Assembly: GCA_013377075.1 (NCBI GenBank)
Contig: JACABD010000011.1
Span: 18,454 to 79,163, forward strand
Origin: Geobacteraceae bacterium
Lineage (GTDB): Bacteria > Desulfobacterota > Desulfuromonadia > Geobacterales > DSM-12255
Reading direction: 5' to 3'
Length of the DNA: 60,710 nt
Under the pieces are notes generated by a model. It worked only from the letters and a program-made list of their open reading frames with translations. It was not told the DNA's origin and did not search any database. The translations under genes were made by a program, and so were the position numbers. Positions 42,590 to 52,727 of this stretch are shown here, one piece after another (the first letter of the stretch is position 1; every line of letters begins with the position of its first letter).

Positions 42590-44512
42590 CTAACCGGCAT
42601 CCATAAACTTGAGGATTTTTTCAACAGAGTCTTCAACCGAGAGTTTTGAAGCATCGACAACCAGCTCCGGAGACTGTGGCGCTTCATAGGGAGAGTTAAC
42701 CCCGGTAAAGTTGGGAATCTCCCCGTTTCTCGCCTTTTTATAAAGCCCCTTTACATCACGCTCTTCACAGACTTGCAGAGGTGTATCGACAAATACCTCG
42801 ATGAACTCCGACTCAGGAATCATGGCACGGACAAGGCTTCGCTCCGCCCTGAACGGCGAGATGAAGGCGGTTATGACAATAAGCCCGGCATCGGTCATCA
42901 GCTTGGCGACTTCCCCGATCCTGCGGATATTTTCAATCCTGTCAGCCTCGGTAAAGCCAAGATCCCTGCTAAGACCGTGGCGGATATTATCGCCGTCAAG
43001 GATCATTGTATGGCGACCCATGCTGCTTAACCTTGATTCAAGGGCATTGGCAATGGTCGACTTGCCGGAACCGGAGAGTCCGGTAAACCAGATAACCTGT
43101 GGCTGATGCCCTTTTAGAGCTGATCTTTTGCTGCGGTCAACGGTCTCGGCCTGCCAGTGGACATTCTCCCCCTTGCGCAGAGAGTGGAGAATCATGCCAC
43201 AGCAGAGAGTAGCGTTTGTAAGCCTGTCAACAAGGATGAATGCCCCTGTTTCACGGTTTTCACCGTAAGGGTCGAACGGTATGGGCCTTGAGAGACTGAT
43301 CTCTGCTTCGGCAATATCATTCTTCTCAAGGGTATGGGCGGCAAGCCGCCGGTATGACTCGGGTTCGATCCTGTTTCGCAGCCTTGTTATCTCGGCCCGC
43401 GCAGTTCCACCGGCAGAGTAGAGATCATAGTGACGCCCGGCAAAGAGGGGCGTCTCATCCATCCAGATGATTCTCACCTTAAGCTGGTCAGCTACTTCGG
43501 GGCGATCCCTGGCCGGAGCAAGAATATCGCCGCGGACTATGTCGTGCTCCCCGGCAAGGGTGAGAGCCACGGCACTGCCGGCTGCTGCGGCATTGACCTC
43601 CCTGTCACCGGCGAGGATGGATGCCACCTTGATTGAAACACCAGAAGGGAGCGCCACCAGCTCATCACCACAGGCCACCCCGCCAGATACAACTGTTCCG
43701 GCATAGGCACGGAATGTCCCGCCAGAGGCGCTCTTCAGGGAGTCGGGAACCAGGTGCTGCCACCCCTCGCCACCGCGCTGCCCCTTGATGACATGCTGCA
43801 CCGGAATCCTGAGAGGCGCTGCAGTGCGCCACGAGCCGGGGCTCACCTTTGCAAGCCATTCCAGAAGGGTGTCCCCACTGAACCAGGGCGTTTTGCTCGA
43901 AAGGAGCGCGATATTATCACCGGTAAGGGCAGATACTGGTATTGCCGCTGCATCCTGAAGCCTTATGCCAAAGGACTCCAGATCAGCCAAAAGGAGCGCT
44001 TTTTGCGACTCGACACGCCTGAAGCAGACCTCATCCCAGTCAACACGATCCATCTTGTTGATGACAAAAAGTATCCGCTCAATCCCCATGAGGGCGCAGA
44101 TCAGGGCATGGCGCCTTGTCTGGGGGAGGATCCCCTGCTGTACATCCACAAGAATCAGCGCCGCATCGCACTGGGAAGCGCCGGTAGCCATATTGCGGGT
44201 ATACTGCTCATGACCAGGGGTATCGGCAACAATGAATTTACGCCCGGCAGCTGCAAAGTAGCGATAGGCGACATCGATAGTTATCCCCTGCTCACGCTCC
44301 GCCATCAGGCCGTCCATGAGGAGGGAAAAGTCGAGCCCGCCTCCGGCTGTGCCGATTCGGGAGCTCTCCATCTCAAGAGTTTTCAGCTGGTCGACCGGTA
44401 TATTGCCGGTAAGATAGAGCAGATGGCCGATTAATGTCGACTTGCCATCATCAACGCTGCCGCAGGTCAAAAACTTGAGCACCGACTTTTCACCCTGAAT
44501 ATTCAAATCCAA
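42590..44512 (-). CDS. cysNC: bifunctional sulfate adenylyltransferase subunit 1 / adenylylsulfate kinase
   Basis: This 640-residue fusion pairs the CysN GTPase with an APS kinase (CysC), as in rhizobial NodQ. The GTPase part (about 1-440) has [17 protein letters not shown] and NKMD. The kinase (about 455-640) has GLSGSGKST and the FISPFRAER segment. With CysD it makes APS from sulfate and ATP, then phosphorylates it to PAPS, the donor for sulfotransferases. GGAGG precedes the ATG just after two copies of the 9-base repeat. Confidence 0.94.
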   Translation of the reverse strand: MDLNIQGEKSVLKFLTCGSVDDGKSTLIGHLLYLTGNIPVDQLKTLEMESSRIGTAGGGLDFSLLMDGLMAEREQGITIDVAYRYFAAAGRKFIVADTPGHEQYTRNMATGASQCDAALILVDVQQGILPQTRRHALICALMGIERILFVINKMDRVDWDEVCFRRVESQKALLLADLESFGIRLQDAAAIPVSALTGDNIALLSSKTPWFSGDTLLEWLAKVSPGSWRTAAPLRIPVQHVIKGQRGGEGWQHLVPDSLKSASGGTFRAYAGTVVSGGVACGDELVALPSGVSIKVASILAGDREVNAAAAGSAVALTLAGEHDIVRGDILAPARDRPEVADQLKVRIIWMDETPLFAGRHYDLYSAGGTARAEITRLRNRIEPESYRRLAAHTLEKNDIAEAEISLSRPIPFDPYGENRETGAFILVDRLTNATLCCGMILHSLRKGENVHWQAETVDRSKRSALKGHQPQVIWFTGLSGSGKSTIANALESRLSSMGRHTMILDGDNIRHGLSRDLGFTEADRIENIRRIGEVAKLMTDAGLIVITAFISPFRAERSLVRAMIPESEFIEVFVDTPLQVCEERDVKGLYKKARNGEIPNFTGVNSPYEAPQSPELVVDASKLSVEDSVEKILKFMDAG

Positions 44513-44522
44513 TTCCCTCCTG

Positions 44523-44540
44523 ACTCAACCACTCAACCAC
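44523..44540 (-). repeat. two copies of the 9-base GTTGAGTGG unit before cysNC
   Basis: On the minus strand GGTTGAGTGGTTGAGT lies in the 28-base space between the cysD stop and the cysNC ribosome site. It is the same unit and orientation as before ogt. Confidence 0.8.
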
Positions 44541-45434
44541 CTAAAAATACCCTTCCTGCTTCTTTCTCTCCATGCTCCCCGCCTGATCAAAATCGATAAG
44601 CCTGCCACAGCGCTCCGACGTATCCGACGCCTCAAGCTCGGCAACAATCTCTGCAACAGTTGCCGCCTCAGACTCAACTCCTGCAGTCAGCGGATAGCAG
44701 CCAAGGGTTCTGAAGCGGATCATCCTCATCTCCATCTTTTCATTGGCCTCAAGCCTGAGCCTTTCGTCATCGAGCATCAGCCACTGGCCATCACGCAGGA
44801 TTACGGGGCGTTTCGCTGAAAAATAGAGCGGCACAACCGGGATATTCTCCCGCTCGATGTAGCGCCAGACATCAAGTTCTGTCCAGTTGGAGAGTGGAAA
44901 AACCCTGAAGCTTTCATCCTTTTTTTTGCTCAGATTGGGAATCGCCCAGAGTTCCGGCCTCTGGCCGCGGGGTTCCCACCTGTGGGTTGCGTCACGAAAG
45001 GAGAATACCCGCTCCTTTGCCCGGCTCTTTTCCTCATCCCGCCGTGCCCCGCCAAAAATCATATCGAAACGGAATTTGTCGAGAACCTTGCGCAGCGCCT
45101 CGGTCTTCATGATGTCAGTATAGACCTTACTGCCGTGGGTAAAAGGAGAGACGCCACCCGCAACGCCATCTTCGTTGGTATAGGTGATCAGCTCAAGCCC
45201 GAGCCTTTCGACAGCCTCATCTCGAAAGGTTATCATCTCCCGGAACTTCCAGGTTGTATCGACATGAACAAGTGGAAACGGCGGCTTCATCGGGTAAAAG
45301 GCCTTCATTGCCAGATGCAGCATGACCGAAGAGTCCTTGCCGATGGAGTAGAGCATGGCCGGACTCTCCCCGCAGGCGACCGCCTCGCGGATAATGCGGA
45401 TCGATTCGTTTTCAAGAATATCAAGTATGTCCAT
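44541..45434 (-). CDS. cysD: sulfate adenylyltransferase subunit 2
   Basis: This 297-residue PP-loop ATP pyrophosphatase has the P-loop [13 protein letters not shown], plus [11 protein letters not shown] and [10 protein letters not shown]. It catalyses adenylation of sulfate with the GTPase CysN. The start abuts the permease stop by one base, so ssuABC-type genes, cysD and cysNC appear to be one transcription unit. Confidence 0.94.
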   Translation of the reverse strand: MDILDILENESIRIIREAVACGESPAMLYSIGKDSSVMLHLAMKAFYPMKPPFPLVHVDTTWKFREMITFRDEAVERLGLELITYTNEDGVAGGVSPFTHGSKVYTDIMKTEALRKVLDKFRFDMIFGGARRDEEKSRAKERVFSFRDATHRWEPRGQRPELWAIPNLSKKKDESFRVFPLSNWTELDVWRYIERENIPVVPLYFSAKRPVILRDGQWLMLDDERLRLEANEKMEMRMIRFRTLGCYPLTAGVESEAATVAEIVAELEASDTSERCGRLIDFDQAGSMERKKQEGYF

Positions 45435-46196
45435 TTAAACGCCCCATCTCCTCTGAATATACCGTTCTCCGGCCTGAAATATCACCCTGTCAAAGAGGAG
45501 GCCGATGGCGACGATTACCAGCATGGCAGCAACCACCAGTGCCATGTCATGGAGCTCCCTGCCCGACATGAGGGTCGAACCGATGCCGACACTGCCGTAA
45601 AGCAGTTCTGCTGCCATAAGGGAGCGCCAGGCAAATGACCAGCCGAGTTTTGCCCCGGTAAGAAGTGTCGGCAAAGATGCCGGTAAAAGTACATGGCGAT
45701 AGAAAAACCAGCCACGGGCCCCAAGTACCCGGGAAGCACGGATGAAAAGCGGGGGTATGGTTTTCACCCCGTCCCTCACGGCCAGGGTTATCGACATGAA
45801 TGATCCCATGACAACCACAAACTGCATGGCTGCCTCGGAGAGGCCGAACCAGAGTACCGCCAGCGGCAGCCAGCAGATGCTCGGCAGCGCCTGCAACCCC
45901 ACGGCCAGACTTCCGGCAGTATCATCGAGCAGACGGTTGCGACCAAGGAGAAGCCCAAGGGGGATGCCGATTGCCAGCGAGAGCCCGTAGCCCGTAAAGA
46001 GGCGCTTCATGCTCGCCATGATCCCGGCGGTAATGGTTCCGTCAGCCAGACCGGCAGACAGGGTCTGCCAGACCTGCATTGGAGTGGGGAGCAGGGTTTC
46101 ATCCCAGAGTTCAAGGAAACAGACGATCTGCCAGAGGGCAAGGAGAGACAAAAGAAAAAGAACGGATAAGAGGCGACGGCGCCAGACAACGGACAT
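45435..46196 (-). CDS. ABC importer permease, SsuC/TauC type
   Basis: The start is ATG 46196, giving 253 residues with six membrane helices. The EAA-type loop is visible near GSTLMSGRELHD and AIGIPLGLLLGR. It belongs to the sulfonate/nitrate/taurine importer family. Partners are the ATPase (upstream) and the binding protein; cysD is downstream. Confidence 0.86.
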   Translation of the reverse strand: MSVVWRRRLLSVLFLLSLLALWQIVCFLELWDETLLPTPMQVWQTLSAGLADGTITAGIMASMKRLFTGYGLSLAIGIPLGLLLGRNRLLDDTAGSLAVGLQALPSICWLPLAVLWFGLSEAAMQFVVVMGSFMSITLAVRDGVKTIPPLFIRASRVLGARGWFFYRHVLLPASLPTLLTGAKLGWSFAWRSLMAAELLYGSVGIGSTLMSGRELHDMALVVAAMLVIVAIGLLFDRVIFQAGERYIQRRWGV

Positions 46197-46197
46197 A

Positions 46198-46968
46198 TCA
46201 GCACCCTTCCGCAACTGAAGCTGCTTCACGGCGCAGATCATCCCTGATAACAGAGGCTATGCGGGCGACATCGGGATCTTCGAGGAAGCGGTTGCGCGGC
46301 AGATCAATCGGATATTCCCGACATATCTTGCCGCTATGGGGCGACATGAGGATCACCCTGGTGCCGAGCCTGACCGCTTCACGGACATTGTGGGTGACAA
46401 ATATGACCGTCTTTTGGGTACGCTGCCAGATCTGCTCCATCTCCTCATGGAGAAGATCCCGCGTCTGCGCATCAAGAGCTGCAAAGGGCTCATCCATAAG
46501 AAGAATCGCCGGATCAAGAGCAAGGGCACGTGCCAGGGCAACCCGCTGTTTCATCCCTCCGGAGAGCTCGTGAATCCAGGCATCGCCAAAGCGGCTCAAA
46601 TGAACCAGCTGAAGAAGTTCACACACACGCTCCTTCTGCTCGGCATCATTCACCCCTTTAACCTTGAGCCCGAAGGCAATATTCTGCGAGACATTGAGCC
46701 AGGGGAAAAGCGCCGGTTCCTGAAAAATAACAAAACGGTCGGAGCCAGGCTCCTGAACCTCGACGCCACCCACCAGAACTTTTCCAACATCAGGGCGCTC
46801 AAAGCCGGCGATCAGGTTCAAAAGGGTTGTCTTGCCGCAGCCTGACGGGCCGACCACGCAGAGGAACTCACCATCTTTGACAGTAAGATTGAGCCCGGTT
46901 ACAGCAGGAACAACCCCCGAATCGGAGATAAAGTGCCGGGATACATTTTTTAGTTCGATTACGGCCAT
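46198..46968 (-). CDS. ABC importer ATP-binding protein, SsuB/TauB type
   Basis: This 256-residue ATPase shows Walker A GPSGCGKTT, signature LSGGMKQRVALARAL and Walker B ILLMDEPFAALD. Family members energise import of sulfonates, taurine or nitrate-type anions. It is separated by 43 bases from the binding protein and by one base from the permease. Confidence 0.88.
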   Translation of the reverse strand: MAVIELKNVSRHFISDSGVVPAVTGLNLTVKDGEFLCVVGPSGCGKTTLLNLIAGFERPDVGKVLVGGVEVQEPGSDRFVIFQEPALFPWLNVSQNIAFGLKVKGVNDAEQKERVCELLQLVHLSRFGDAWIHELSGGMKQRVALARALALDPAILLMDEPFAALDAQTRDLLHEEMEQIWQRTQKTVIFVTHNVREAVRLGTRVILMSPHSGKICREYPIDLPRNRFLEDPDVARIASVIRDDLRREAASVAEGC

Positions 46969-47011
46969 AAGCTCAGTTAACCCTTATGCAGCGGCTGTCG
47001 ACCGCCGCGAC

Positions 47012-48031
47012 CTATTTCACAACCGGCAGCCGCCGCTCCGTGAGCAGTCCGTTGAGAATGGTCAGGTCAAAAATCTCTGACAACCGTCCCCTTGGGAAAA
47101 CCGACTCTTTCGGAAGATAGCCCAGCTCCCCGGCGCGACCAGCCGAAATCAGCAGCTCTGCCGAGAGCGGATCATAAGTCAGGAGAACATTGGCAAAAGC
47201 CTGATCGAGCAGCTTTGCAGGGAGTGCCTTGCCCGTGAGGGTGGCGAGCTGTGCATTTATGGCGATCTTTGCCTCAACCGGATGCTTCTTGATCCACTCA
47301 CCGGTCTCAATATGCCCGTCCAGAAAGCGCTTAACAGTATCAGCATCTGTTTTAAGGAAATCAGCACGGGCAACAAGAACCGCAGTAGGAAATTTTTCCG
47401 ATGACCAGAGTCTCTTCTCATCGATGAGCACACGCCCGCCTGCCTCCAGGACAAGGCGCGACAGCCAAGGTTCAGGAACCCAGGCAGCAGCAATCTGGCG
47501 CTGTTTGAAAAAATTGAATATTTCGGGATTTTTGGTGGAGATCACCTGGAGATCGGCTCCGGCCTTCATTCCCCCCTGTTTCAGCCAGTAACGAAGCGCC
47601 ACATCCTGGGTATTGCCCATTTCCGGAGCAGCAACCTTCTTCCCTTTCAGATCCTTTGCCGAAGCAACAATCGACTCCTTGGGGACAACAAGAGCTGCGC
47701 CGCCACTGGCAGATCCGGCAATAATCCGCAAGGACCTGCCCTTGGAACGCATGAAAGCATTCACTGCCGGGTTAGGCCCAACATAGACCAGATCAAGCTG
47801 GCCGGCAAGCAAAGCCTCCATGGCTGAAGGCCCGGCGTTAAAAGACTTCCAGTCAATCGCCCTTCCGGTCTTCTGCTCGAAGATCCTCCGTTCCTTACCA
47901 ACAAGAGCCTGTGCATGGGTTATGTTGGGGAAGAAACCGACCCGGATGGTATCGGCAGCAGAAGCGACAGCGGGAAGAATCAACAGAGAGATGAGTAGAA
48001 ACCAACGGAAGAAAAAAACTTTAGGAAGCAT
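47012..48031 (-). CDS. ABC importer substrate-binding protein, SsuA/TauA type
   Basis: This 339-residue periplasmic binding protein has a signal peptide ending VASAA. The mature start IRVGFFPNITHAQALVG and the PEMGNTQDVALRYWL segment fit the SsuA/NMT1-like fold. The ligand is unknown. Its position ahead of cysD-cysNC with no desulfonating oxygenase suggests a sulfur oxyanion or sulfonate ligand. Confidence 0.86.
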   Translation of the reverse strand: MLPKVFFFRWFLLISLLILPAVASAADTIRVGFFPNITHAQALVGKERRIFEQKTGRAIDWKSFNAGPSAMEALLAGQLDLVYVGPNPAVNAFMRSKGRSLRIIAGSASGGAALVVPKESIVASAKDLKGKKVAAPEMGNTQDVALRYWLKQGGMKAGADLQVISTKNPEIFNFFKQRQIAAAWVPEPWLSRLVLEAGGRVLIDEKRLWSSEKFPTAVLVARADFLKTDADTVKRFLDGHIETGEWIKKHPVEAKIAINAQLATLTGKALPAKLLDQAFANVLLTYDPLSAELLISAGRAGELGYLPKESVFPRGRLSEIFDLTILNGLLTERRLPVVK

Positions 48032-48121
48032 TAAACAGTACCCTCAGGAAAGATGCTGCCTATGTTACTCGATTTTTGGAGCAGTGCAACAGTTTTAAGC
48101 GAAGGTTAACCTGCCGCCGGA

Positions 48122-48158
48122 TTAAAAACTATAAAACGGCAGCTCAGTCCTGAGCCGT
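48122..48158 (-). terminator. probable terminator of the polysaccharide cluster
   Basis: On the minus strand ACGGCTCAG and CTGAGCTGCCGT can pair with a small bulge (48136-48158), followed by a U-rich stretch (48122-48135). It lies between the last glycosyltransferase gene and the importer operon. Confidence 0.6.
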
Positions 48159-48198
48159 CAGCGCCGAATCAAATCCCCCAACCACCGCAGAGGTTTTG

Positions 48199-49350
48199 TC
48201 AGACGCCAGGAGAGGGAGGATTGGAGGGAGTTAGATCAATAATTCGTTTTTTAAGTGCTGTCGTGTCTGGAGGCGTCAATATATGCTTAAATACATTACA
48301 ATTAGATGCCAGTTCCATTTGAGTAGCTAATCCATCAAAATATTCGAACTCAAAGATTCCAGGTAAATTATGGTAAGAACGGGCAGCGTGTGAGTTGATT
48401 ATTACCGGTACACCGGCAACAAGAAGTTCAGGTATTTTAGTAAGTGCTCCTGAACCGGTATCCTGATAAACAATGCAACCTTTCGCCACAGCCATAAGAT
48501 CATCCAGTTCAGCATCTGGTACTGCGCCACGGACCTCAACCCGAGGATCATTTAGATAGCTTGACAGCTGTTCAGTGCCGTATCCGACTACTATAAAACT
48601 GTCATCAGTAAAGGCTTTATCAGTAGAAATTGTATCAAGCACCCTTTTCATCCCCTCAAGGGTTGGCATGTTATATACAGTCCCAAGGATCAGATAATTT
48701 GTCTTTATTGTTGCATCCCTTATCTCCCGGATAGCCTCAAGCCGTCTATTTGTCTGAGGCGATGGGAAATATGGCAGATAAACCGGATCAAACCCGAAGT
48801 TCCTGAGAAGGTAGGTCTCCTCCTGCGAGATAGTGACCACAAGGTCGCACTTGGAGATGAGTTCAATCTCGTAGGCAAAAAGCTCGCGCTGCGTTGAAGG
48901 ATCAACCTGCTCCCTGCTTAACGTTTCGATGTTATGGCAAAAAGCGACTAGAGGGATTCCTTTTGACTTTGCATAAAGCACGACGGGTGCAAAAAAAACC
49001 GGATCATCAACAAACAGCATTTTGGGTGGGTTTTTCAGGCTTTCAACGAAGCATTTTGCCTGCAGATGGAGATAAAGGAGGTGATTCCTAAAGTCCTCAC
49101 TCCAAAGAAAATACTTTGAGTAGGTAACTTCATTTTTGTTGTGTGTGGACCTTTTCTTTTGGAAATACCCGGAAGGGCTTAGTAGCAACTTATTAAGTTC
49201 AGCAGAAATGTCAAAAGAAGAATCACAAGTCGATACAAAGTCATACTCAAGTAGATTGAGGATATCACAAAGCTGAGCAGCTCTTTTATCACCACCATGG
49301 CTGCTTGGGTTGTTGTGAAATCTGCTGAAGTAAATAATTTGCCGAATCAA
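48199..49350 (-). CDS. GT4-like glycosyltransferase
   Basis: This 383-residue GT-B fold protein begins IIYFSRFHNNPSSHGGDKRAA, has a VAFCHNIETLSREQ segment typical of group 1 transferases, and a C-terminal Rossmann half (LVAGVPVIINSHAA). Donor and acceptor are not known. It is the last gene of the surface-glycan cluster. Confidence 0.8.
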   Translation of the reverse strand: MIRQIIYFSRFHNNPSSHGGDKRAAQLCDILNLLEYDFVSTCDSSFDISAELNKLLLSPSGYFQKKRSTHNKNEVTYSKYFLWSEDFRNHLLYLHLQAKCFVESLKNPPKMLFVDDPVFFAPVVLYAKSKGIPLVAFCHNIETLSREQVDPSTQRELFAYEIELISKCDLVVTISQEETYLLRNFGFDPVYLPYFPSPQTNRRLEAIREIRDATIKTNYLILGTVYNMPTLEGMKRVLDTISTDKAFTDDSFIVVGYGTEQLSSYLNDPRVEVRGAVPDAELDDLMAVAKGCIVYQDTGSGALTKIPELLVAGVPVIINSHAARSYHNLPGIFEFEYFDGLATQMELASNCNVFKHILTPPDTTALKKRIIDLTPSNPPSPGV

Positions 49351-49397
49351 TCGCTATCCTCATATTCCTAAAGTCAATTGAAGGCCAACCGTGAACA

Positions 49398-50510
49398 TCA
49401 TTTGCTTATATTCATTATCCACTTATGTATTGCACGTAATGGTGCTGTTATCCGCCAACTATTTGATGCCTGCAGTCCAGCCACTTGTTCTTCCAGTAGC
49501 CTGATTTTTTCTTTTAATGCCTCATCAGCAAGATTGTGCGTTGAGGTGGAAGTTGCGCTCATTGTATTCAAAAGCTTCTCAAACGCTCGAATAGGTCTAT
49601 ACGTATTACCTTTTTCCCCAGTGTCCGCCTGGATTATGCGTTGATGTAAATAACCCTTTGACATGCGATTTTTACATTTTTGATAAAAATCCACATGACC
49701 ATCAACAAAATAACTAGTCAAAATACTCGTCACACACTGACGGAGTCTTCCATAAACATCTCTACCAAGATTGGCATCAAGCACCGCATCGGAACGACCT
49801 TGCCAATAGAAACGCCTGTAAAACCATTGTTTCGTCAGCCTCTCAGGAGCAATTTTATGATAAATAATTGCGTTCGGAGCAAATCCTATTAACTTGCCAG
49901 CAGCCTCAATTCTTTGACAGAGTTCAATTTCTTCGTTTGAAAGCAGTCTTCCAGCTTGCCTTCCTAGATCCAACGAAAATACACCAAACTGATTGAATGA
50001 ATCTCTGCGGAAGGCAATGTTAGCGCCAAATGGATAGTGCCCAGTAAAGTAGCTCTTATCTTTTGCAGAATTAAACTCACTAACTGAAAGTGGTTCTATT
50101 AGCCAATCTGCATTAAGCCAAGAAGGTTTTTCAAATGGCCAAATAGGTCTGATTGGGCCACCTACACATGCAACATCATGATTATCAAAAACCGATAACA
50201 TTTCCCTAAGCCACGTCTTTTCGGCAATAACATCGTCATCAGTAAAGACGACTATCTCACCTACAGAATATTCAATCCCACTGTTTCTTGCATAAGAAAG
50301 TCCCTGACGCTCCTCAAAAACATATTTAATAGGAACAGGAGAAACTCTAGCTAATTGATCAAATATCTGTCTAGTATTGTCAAAAGAGTTATTGTCAACC
50401 ACGACAATTTCGAACTGGTCCATTGGAAAGCATTGGTTTTGGATCGAGGTGATTGAATCCTTAAGGAGGTCACTACGATTGTATGTACAGATAATTATGG
50501 ATGCTAGCAT
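49398..50510 (-). CDS. GT2-family glycosyltransferase with C-terminal coiled coil
   Basis: This 370-residue GT-A enzyme has ASIIICTYNRSDLL, VVDNNSFDNT and the VFTDDDV metal site. A coiled coil at about 325-345 leads to the SWRITAPLR motif, often found at the end of glycan-cluster proteins. Substrate is unknown. Confidence 0.85.
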   Translation of the reverse strand: MLASIIICTYNRSDLLKDSITSIQNQCFPMDQFEIVVVDNNSFDNTRQIFDQLARVSPVPIKYVFEERQGLSYARNSGIEYSVGEIVVFTDDDVIAEKTWLREMLSVFDNHDVACVGGPIRPIWPFEKPSWLNADWLIEPLSVSEFNSAKDKSYFTGHYPFGANIAFRRDSFNQFGVFSLDLGRQAGRLLSNEEIELCQRIEAAGKLIGFAPNAIIYHKIAPERLTKQWFYRRFYWQGRSDAVLDANLGRDVYGRLRQCVTSILTSYFVDGHVDFYQKCKNRMSKGYLHQRIIQADTGEKGNTYRPIRAFEKLLNTMSATSTSTHNLADEALKEKIRLLEEQVAGLQASNSWRITAPLRAIHKWIMNISK

Positions 50511-50537
50511 TCGGTCTCTGCAAAAATCAACTCATTG

Positions 50538-51392
50538 CTATTTAATATAATGTGTCGCAAAATGATTTCCTTTATAGATATAGATTGGCCTGATGATGGG
50601 GAACAGAAGCTCAGATAGACGCTTAATCTCTCTAGTTACAATCCCTCTCCATAAAAAATGAATTATCTCACGGTCAAAGATATCGCAAATCATGTCAGAA
50701 ATTGAATAATTCTGAGTGACATTTCTCCAGCCCATACCTTCATTTTCACATCTCTTTGCGAGACTTTTAACATTATACATATGAGAGTGGAATGCCTTAG
50801 CTTGCAACTGACTATAAATTTTCAACCTTTTTTCCATTATTCTCTTCTGAAAAACTTTGTCCTCACTCATCTCGACTCGCCCTAACAGATTCTCTTTCCA
50901 TATATTACGCCTTATAGCACAATTGGTAAAAGACATCCCGATGTTATCATGTTCCTCTATCCACTTTTTGCATTCCCGCGTGTAATAGAAAAGTCTCAAC
51001 TTATCCCAATAAAATAGATCCTCACCTTCAGGCAGAATATCTATTCCTTGTACTACGACGATAGAGTCATCCTTGAACGGATAAATCATATTATTCAGCC
51101 AATCGCTACCAACGGGTATAGCATCCTGGGAAATTGCAATAACAATATCTCCAGTTGCCAAGCTAAAGCCATAATCACGAGTCAGACCAAAATTGAATTC
51201 ATGTGCCGGAATCCGGTAAACCTTAACCGGAAATTTTTCCAACAATTCTAGAGTCCCATCAGTTGAGCCGGAATCTATGGCTATTACCTCAAATTTAAAA
51301 TCAGTTTTCTGGGCGAAAACTGCGTCTAGAGATTTACCGAGTAAATAGCCTCCATTTCTTGTAAGGTAAACAATTGATACCAATGTTTTCAT
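50538..51392 (-). CDS. GT2-family glycosyltransferase, rhamnosyltransferase-like
   Basis: This 284-residue enzyme has VSIVYLTRNGG, IDSGSTDGTLELL and the HEFNFGLTRDYGF motif seen in RfbF/RgpA-like rhamnosyltransferases, with the acidic site SQDAIP. The AT-rich codon choice differs from the core genes upstream in the window. Confidence 0.83.
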   Translation of the reverse strand: MKTLVSIVYLTRNGGYLLGKSLDAVFAQKTDFKFEVIAIDSGSTDGTLELLEKFPVKVYRIPAHEFNFGLTRDYGFSLATGDIVIAISQDAIPVGSDWLNNMIYPFKDDSIVVVQGIDILPEGEDLFYWDKLRLFYYTRECKKWIEEHDNIGMSFTNCAIRRNIWKENLLGRVEMSEDKVFQKRIMEKRLKIYSQLQAKAFHSHMYNVKSLAKRCENEGMGWRNVTQNYSISDMICDIFDREIIHFLWRGIVTREIKRLSELLFPIIRPIYIYKGNHFATHYIK

Positions 51393-51533
51393 AAGTTTAT
51401 CCGAATTACCAAGACAACGGAAAGAGTAAGATCACTGACTTTATTTTTAAGCAGGTCAAATTTTATAAGCTGATTATAATCACGCAGGTTTTAAAGCATA
51501 AGTTAACCTAAGATACATTAAAATAACTATTTA

Positions 51534-52727
51534 TCATTCAAGAGGTCGTTTTAGAATTACAAAATCTAATAAACGTCTAACCGAGGCAGTAACCTTGCGA
51601 ATTATAGATTCTTGCAAATCCTTGACCTGAACAAATACAATACTTCCCGGCCTTTTCACCTCAAGCAATTGCAAACCAAGTTGTTGTATATCTATGCTAA
51701 GCCTGTTAACAGCAACGATATTAAATACATCCTGGCTACCTGTAAGCCTGACAAAATCCACATAATCAAACCCAAAACGATCTTTCAGTTTTTGAGCGGT
51801 AATATTGTCCTGTAAAAGGGAAAACAATGCATTTATACCAAAGCAATCATGCACTGAGTGAAAAACAGGGGAATCTAGAGCTAGCATTGCAACAACATAC
51901 GGGATTAATTCATCCTCAATGTCTTCACCAAACTTCGACGCTTCAGGGAAGATTTTTAATAATTCATCAAATTGCTCTATAGAGAGATAATGATTTAACA
52001 TTTTCCCCATTTCGAAAACTATTCTGATCTGCATTTCAGGCTTAACACTACTCGAATTAGCGTCATTACTTAGCAACCTGAACTTTATGAGTGGTTCTTG
52101 AATAATGTGCACAGAGTAGTTCAAACATATCCGTACCCACATATCAAGATCAGGAATTTGCCCAAATCGGCGGTCATAAAGCCCAACTGCTGAGTAGCAC
52201 ACCTTTCTGACCATAACACTAGGATGACATAAACAATTGCCATGGTAAAAAAAGTGTCGCAGCCATTCATGACGAGAGCGGTTTGGCTGTTTAAATATGC
52301 TGAAGTAAAAGTTCTCCTTTTCGGCAAAAGGCTTGCCCTCTTCGTCTATAATTTCAGCATAGCCGAACACTGCACCAACATCATGATGCGAATCCAGAAA
52401 GCGCACCTGTTTTTCAAGCTTATCCGGCAAGAAAATATCATCAGAATGATGAATCGCAATGTATTTTCCATTTGCACGATATGCTATAGATTCATTGATT
52501 CCAATAGCTCCTCTCATTTGCTGTGCATTACGAAAAGCCCTTACCCTCTCATCTTTGAACGACTTAATTATTTCCCAAGAAGTATCAGACGAGCAGTCGT
52601 CAACAATGATTATCTCAAAATCTTGAAAAGTCTGATCTAGAACACTCTGAATTGCTTCCCCCACGAACTTTTCATGATTTTGCGATGTAATAATCACTGT
52701 TACTGTGGGGTTTACTTTCATATTCAA
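51534..52727 (-). CDS. GT2-family glycosyltransferase
   Basis: This 397-residue protein has a GT-A domain (about 1-230: VIITSQNHEKFV, VDDCSSDTSWE, IHHSDDI) and a helical C-terminal region of about 150 residues without a known fold. It overlaps the DegT gene by four bases. Confidence 0.85.
   Translation of the reverse strand: MNMKVNPTVTVIITSQNHEKFVGEAIQSVLDQTFQDFEIIIVDDCSSDTSWEIIKSFKDERVRAFRNAQQMRGAIGINESIAYRANGKYIAIHHSDDIFLPDKLEKQVRFLDSHHDVGAVFGYAEIIDEEGKPFAEKENFYFSIFKQPNRSRHEWLRHFFYHGNCLCHPSVMVRKVCYSAVGLYDRRFGQIPDLDMWVRICLNYSVHIIQEPLIKFRLLSNDANSSSVKPEMQIRIVFEMGKMLNHYLSIEQFDELLKIFPEASKFGEDIEDELIPYVVAMLALDSPVFHSVHDCFGINALFSLLQDNITAQKLKDRFGFDYVDFVRLTGSQDVFNIVAVNRLSIDIQQLGLQLLEVKRPGSIVFVQVKDLQESIIRKVTASVRRLLDFVILKRPLE

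Noticed and set aside
47012-48031. Phosphonate-binding (PhnD-type) assignment for the periplasmic protein
   Set aside because: The FFPNITHAQ start resembles PhnD somewhat, but the ATPase and permease belong to the SsuBC/TauBC type and sulfate activation genes follow.
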